Source: Acetofilamentum sp.
Lineage (GTDB): Bacteria; Bacteroidota; Bacteroidia; Bacteroidales; JAADGE01
Direction: 5' to 3'
Assembly (NCBI GenBank): GCA_020720705.1
Contig: DYOJ01000188.1
Span: 1 to 5,457 of the forward strand
DNA length: 5,457 bases
Shown here: one piece after another, positions 5,385 through 5,457 of the stretch
Layout of the letters: each line of letters opens with the position of its first letter
Numbering within the stretch: the stretch's first letter is position 1
Translations under genes and position numbers: made by a program
The notes under the pieces: model-generated
Databases searched by the model: none
The model's input: only the letters and a program-made list of their open reading frames with translations
What the model was told of the DNA's origin: nothing

Positions 5385-5457
5385 AGAGTTTTACGATTTC
5401 AAAAATCTCTTCGTCTGTTGCTTTGTATGAGTTGCTAATGGCGTATTCTTTCCCTTT
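5341..5457 (-). CDS. Partial paralogue of the nuclease-like protein (C-terminus only)
   Basis: The last 38 codons and TAA stop of a gene whose start lies beyond the right edge. The visible protein begins KGKEYAISNSYKATDEE and ends HLKTIIDEYVKS. It aligns without gaps to the C-terminus of the 4437-5084 protein, with five substitutions (H/K, K/N, P/S, L/T, L/I). Several third-position changes are synonymous (for example AGT/AGC, GCA/GCC, GGA/GGG), as expected for a gene kept under protein-level selection. The final 41 coding bases plus stop are nucleotide-identical to the neighbour. Same strand and close spacing make this a tandem paralogue array. Whether the missing N-terminal part is intact cannot be seen. 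Confidence 0.8.
   Translation of the reverse strand, partial: KGKEYAISNSYKATDEEIFEIVKLLKHLKTIIDEYVKS

Overview
The window is an AT-rich bacterial chromosomal segment, most likely from a Bacteroidota (Bacteroidales-like) organism. The support is two sites matching the Bacteroidota sigma-factor promoter (TTTG box, 19-nt spacer, TAnnTTTG), the lack of Shine-Dalgarno sequences before the start codons, low gene density, and gene products typical of that phylum. The genus cannot be read from the sequence.

Layout, left to right. (1) Positions 1-160 are non-coding and carry one copy of a ~93-bp intergenic repeat. (2) 161-955, minus strand: inositol-monophosphatase-family phosphatase (SuhB-like). (3) 956-1310: non-coding, with a second copy of the ~93-bp repeat. 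(4) 1311-1703, minus strand: SiaC-family (DUF1987) regulatory phosphoprotein, here without a visible kinase or phosphatase partner. (5) 1704-2142: intergenic region between divergent genes, holding a promoter for the SiaC-like gene and a ~126-bp imperfect inverted repeat. (6) 2143-3273, plus strand: saccharopine dehydrogenase-family NAD(P) oxidoreductase. (7) 3274-4436: 1.16 kb without a gene. It holds a hairpin/terminator module present twice (one copy lacking an arm), a 7.7-copy minisatellite of 85-bp units, and a GC-rich three-hairpin block. (8) 4437-5084, minus strand: uncharacterised protein with a PD-(D/E)XK nuclease-like signature and a very good Bacteroidota promoter. (9) 5085-5340: spacer with a 27-bp palindrome and a second, identical copy of the three-hairpin block. 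(10) 5341-5457, minus strand: C-terminal end of a paralogue of the preceding gene, cut by the window edge.

The three left-hand genes look like separate housekeeping or regulatory transcription units with wide spacers; nothing ties them into one pathway. The right-hand third is the unusual part. It is a tandem family of nuclease-like genes in which the last 44 coding bases plus 110 bp of 3' flank are perfectly identical between copies, while the adjoining coding sequence is only about 81% identical. A higher-order minisatellite sits directly next to this array. The pattern suggests local duplication with homogenisation of the 3' hairpin block, or a block acting as a recombination or RNA-structural cassette. 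No mobile-element gene, CRISPR, tRNA or rRNA is visible.
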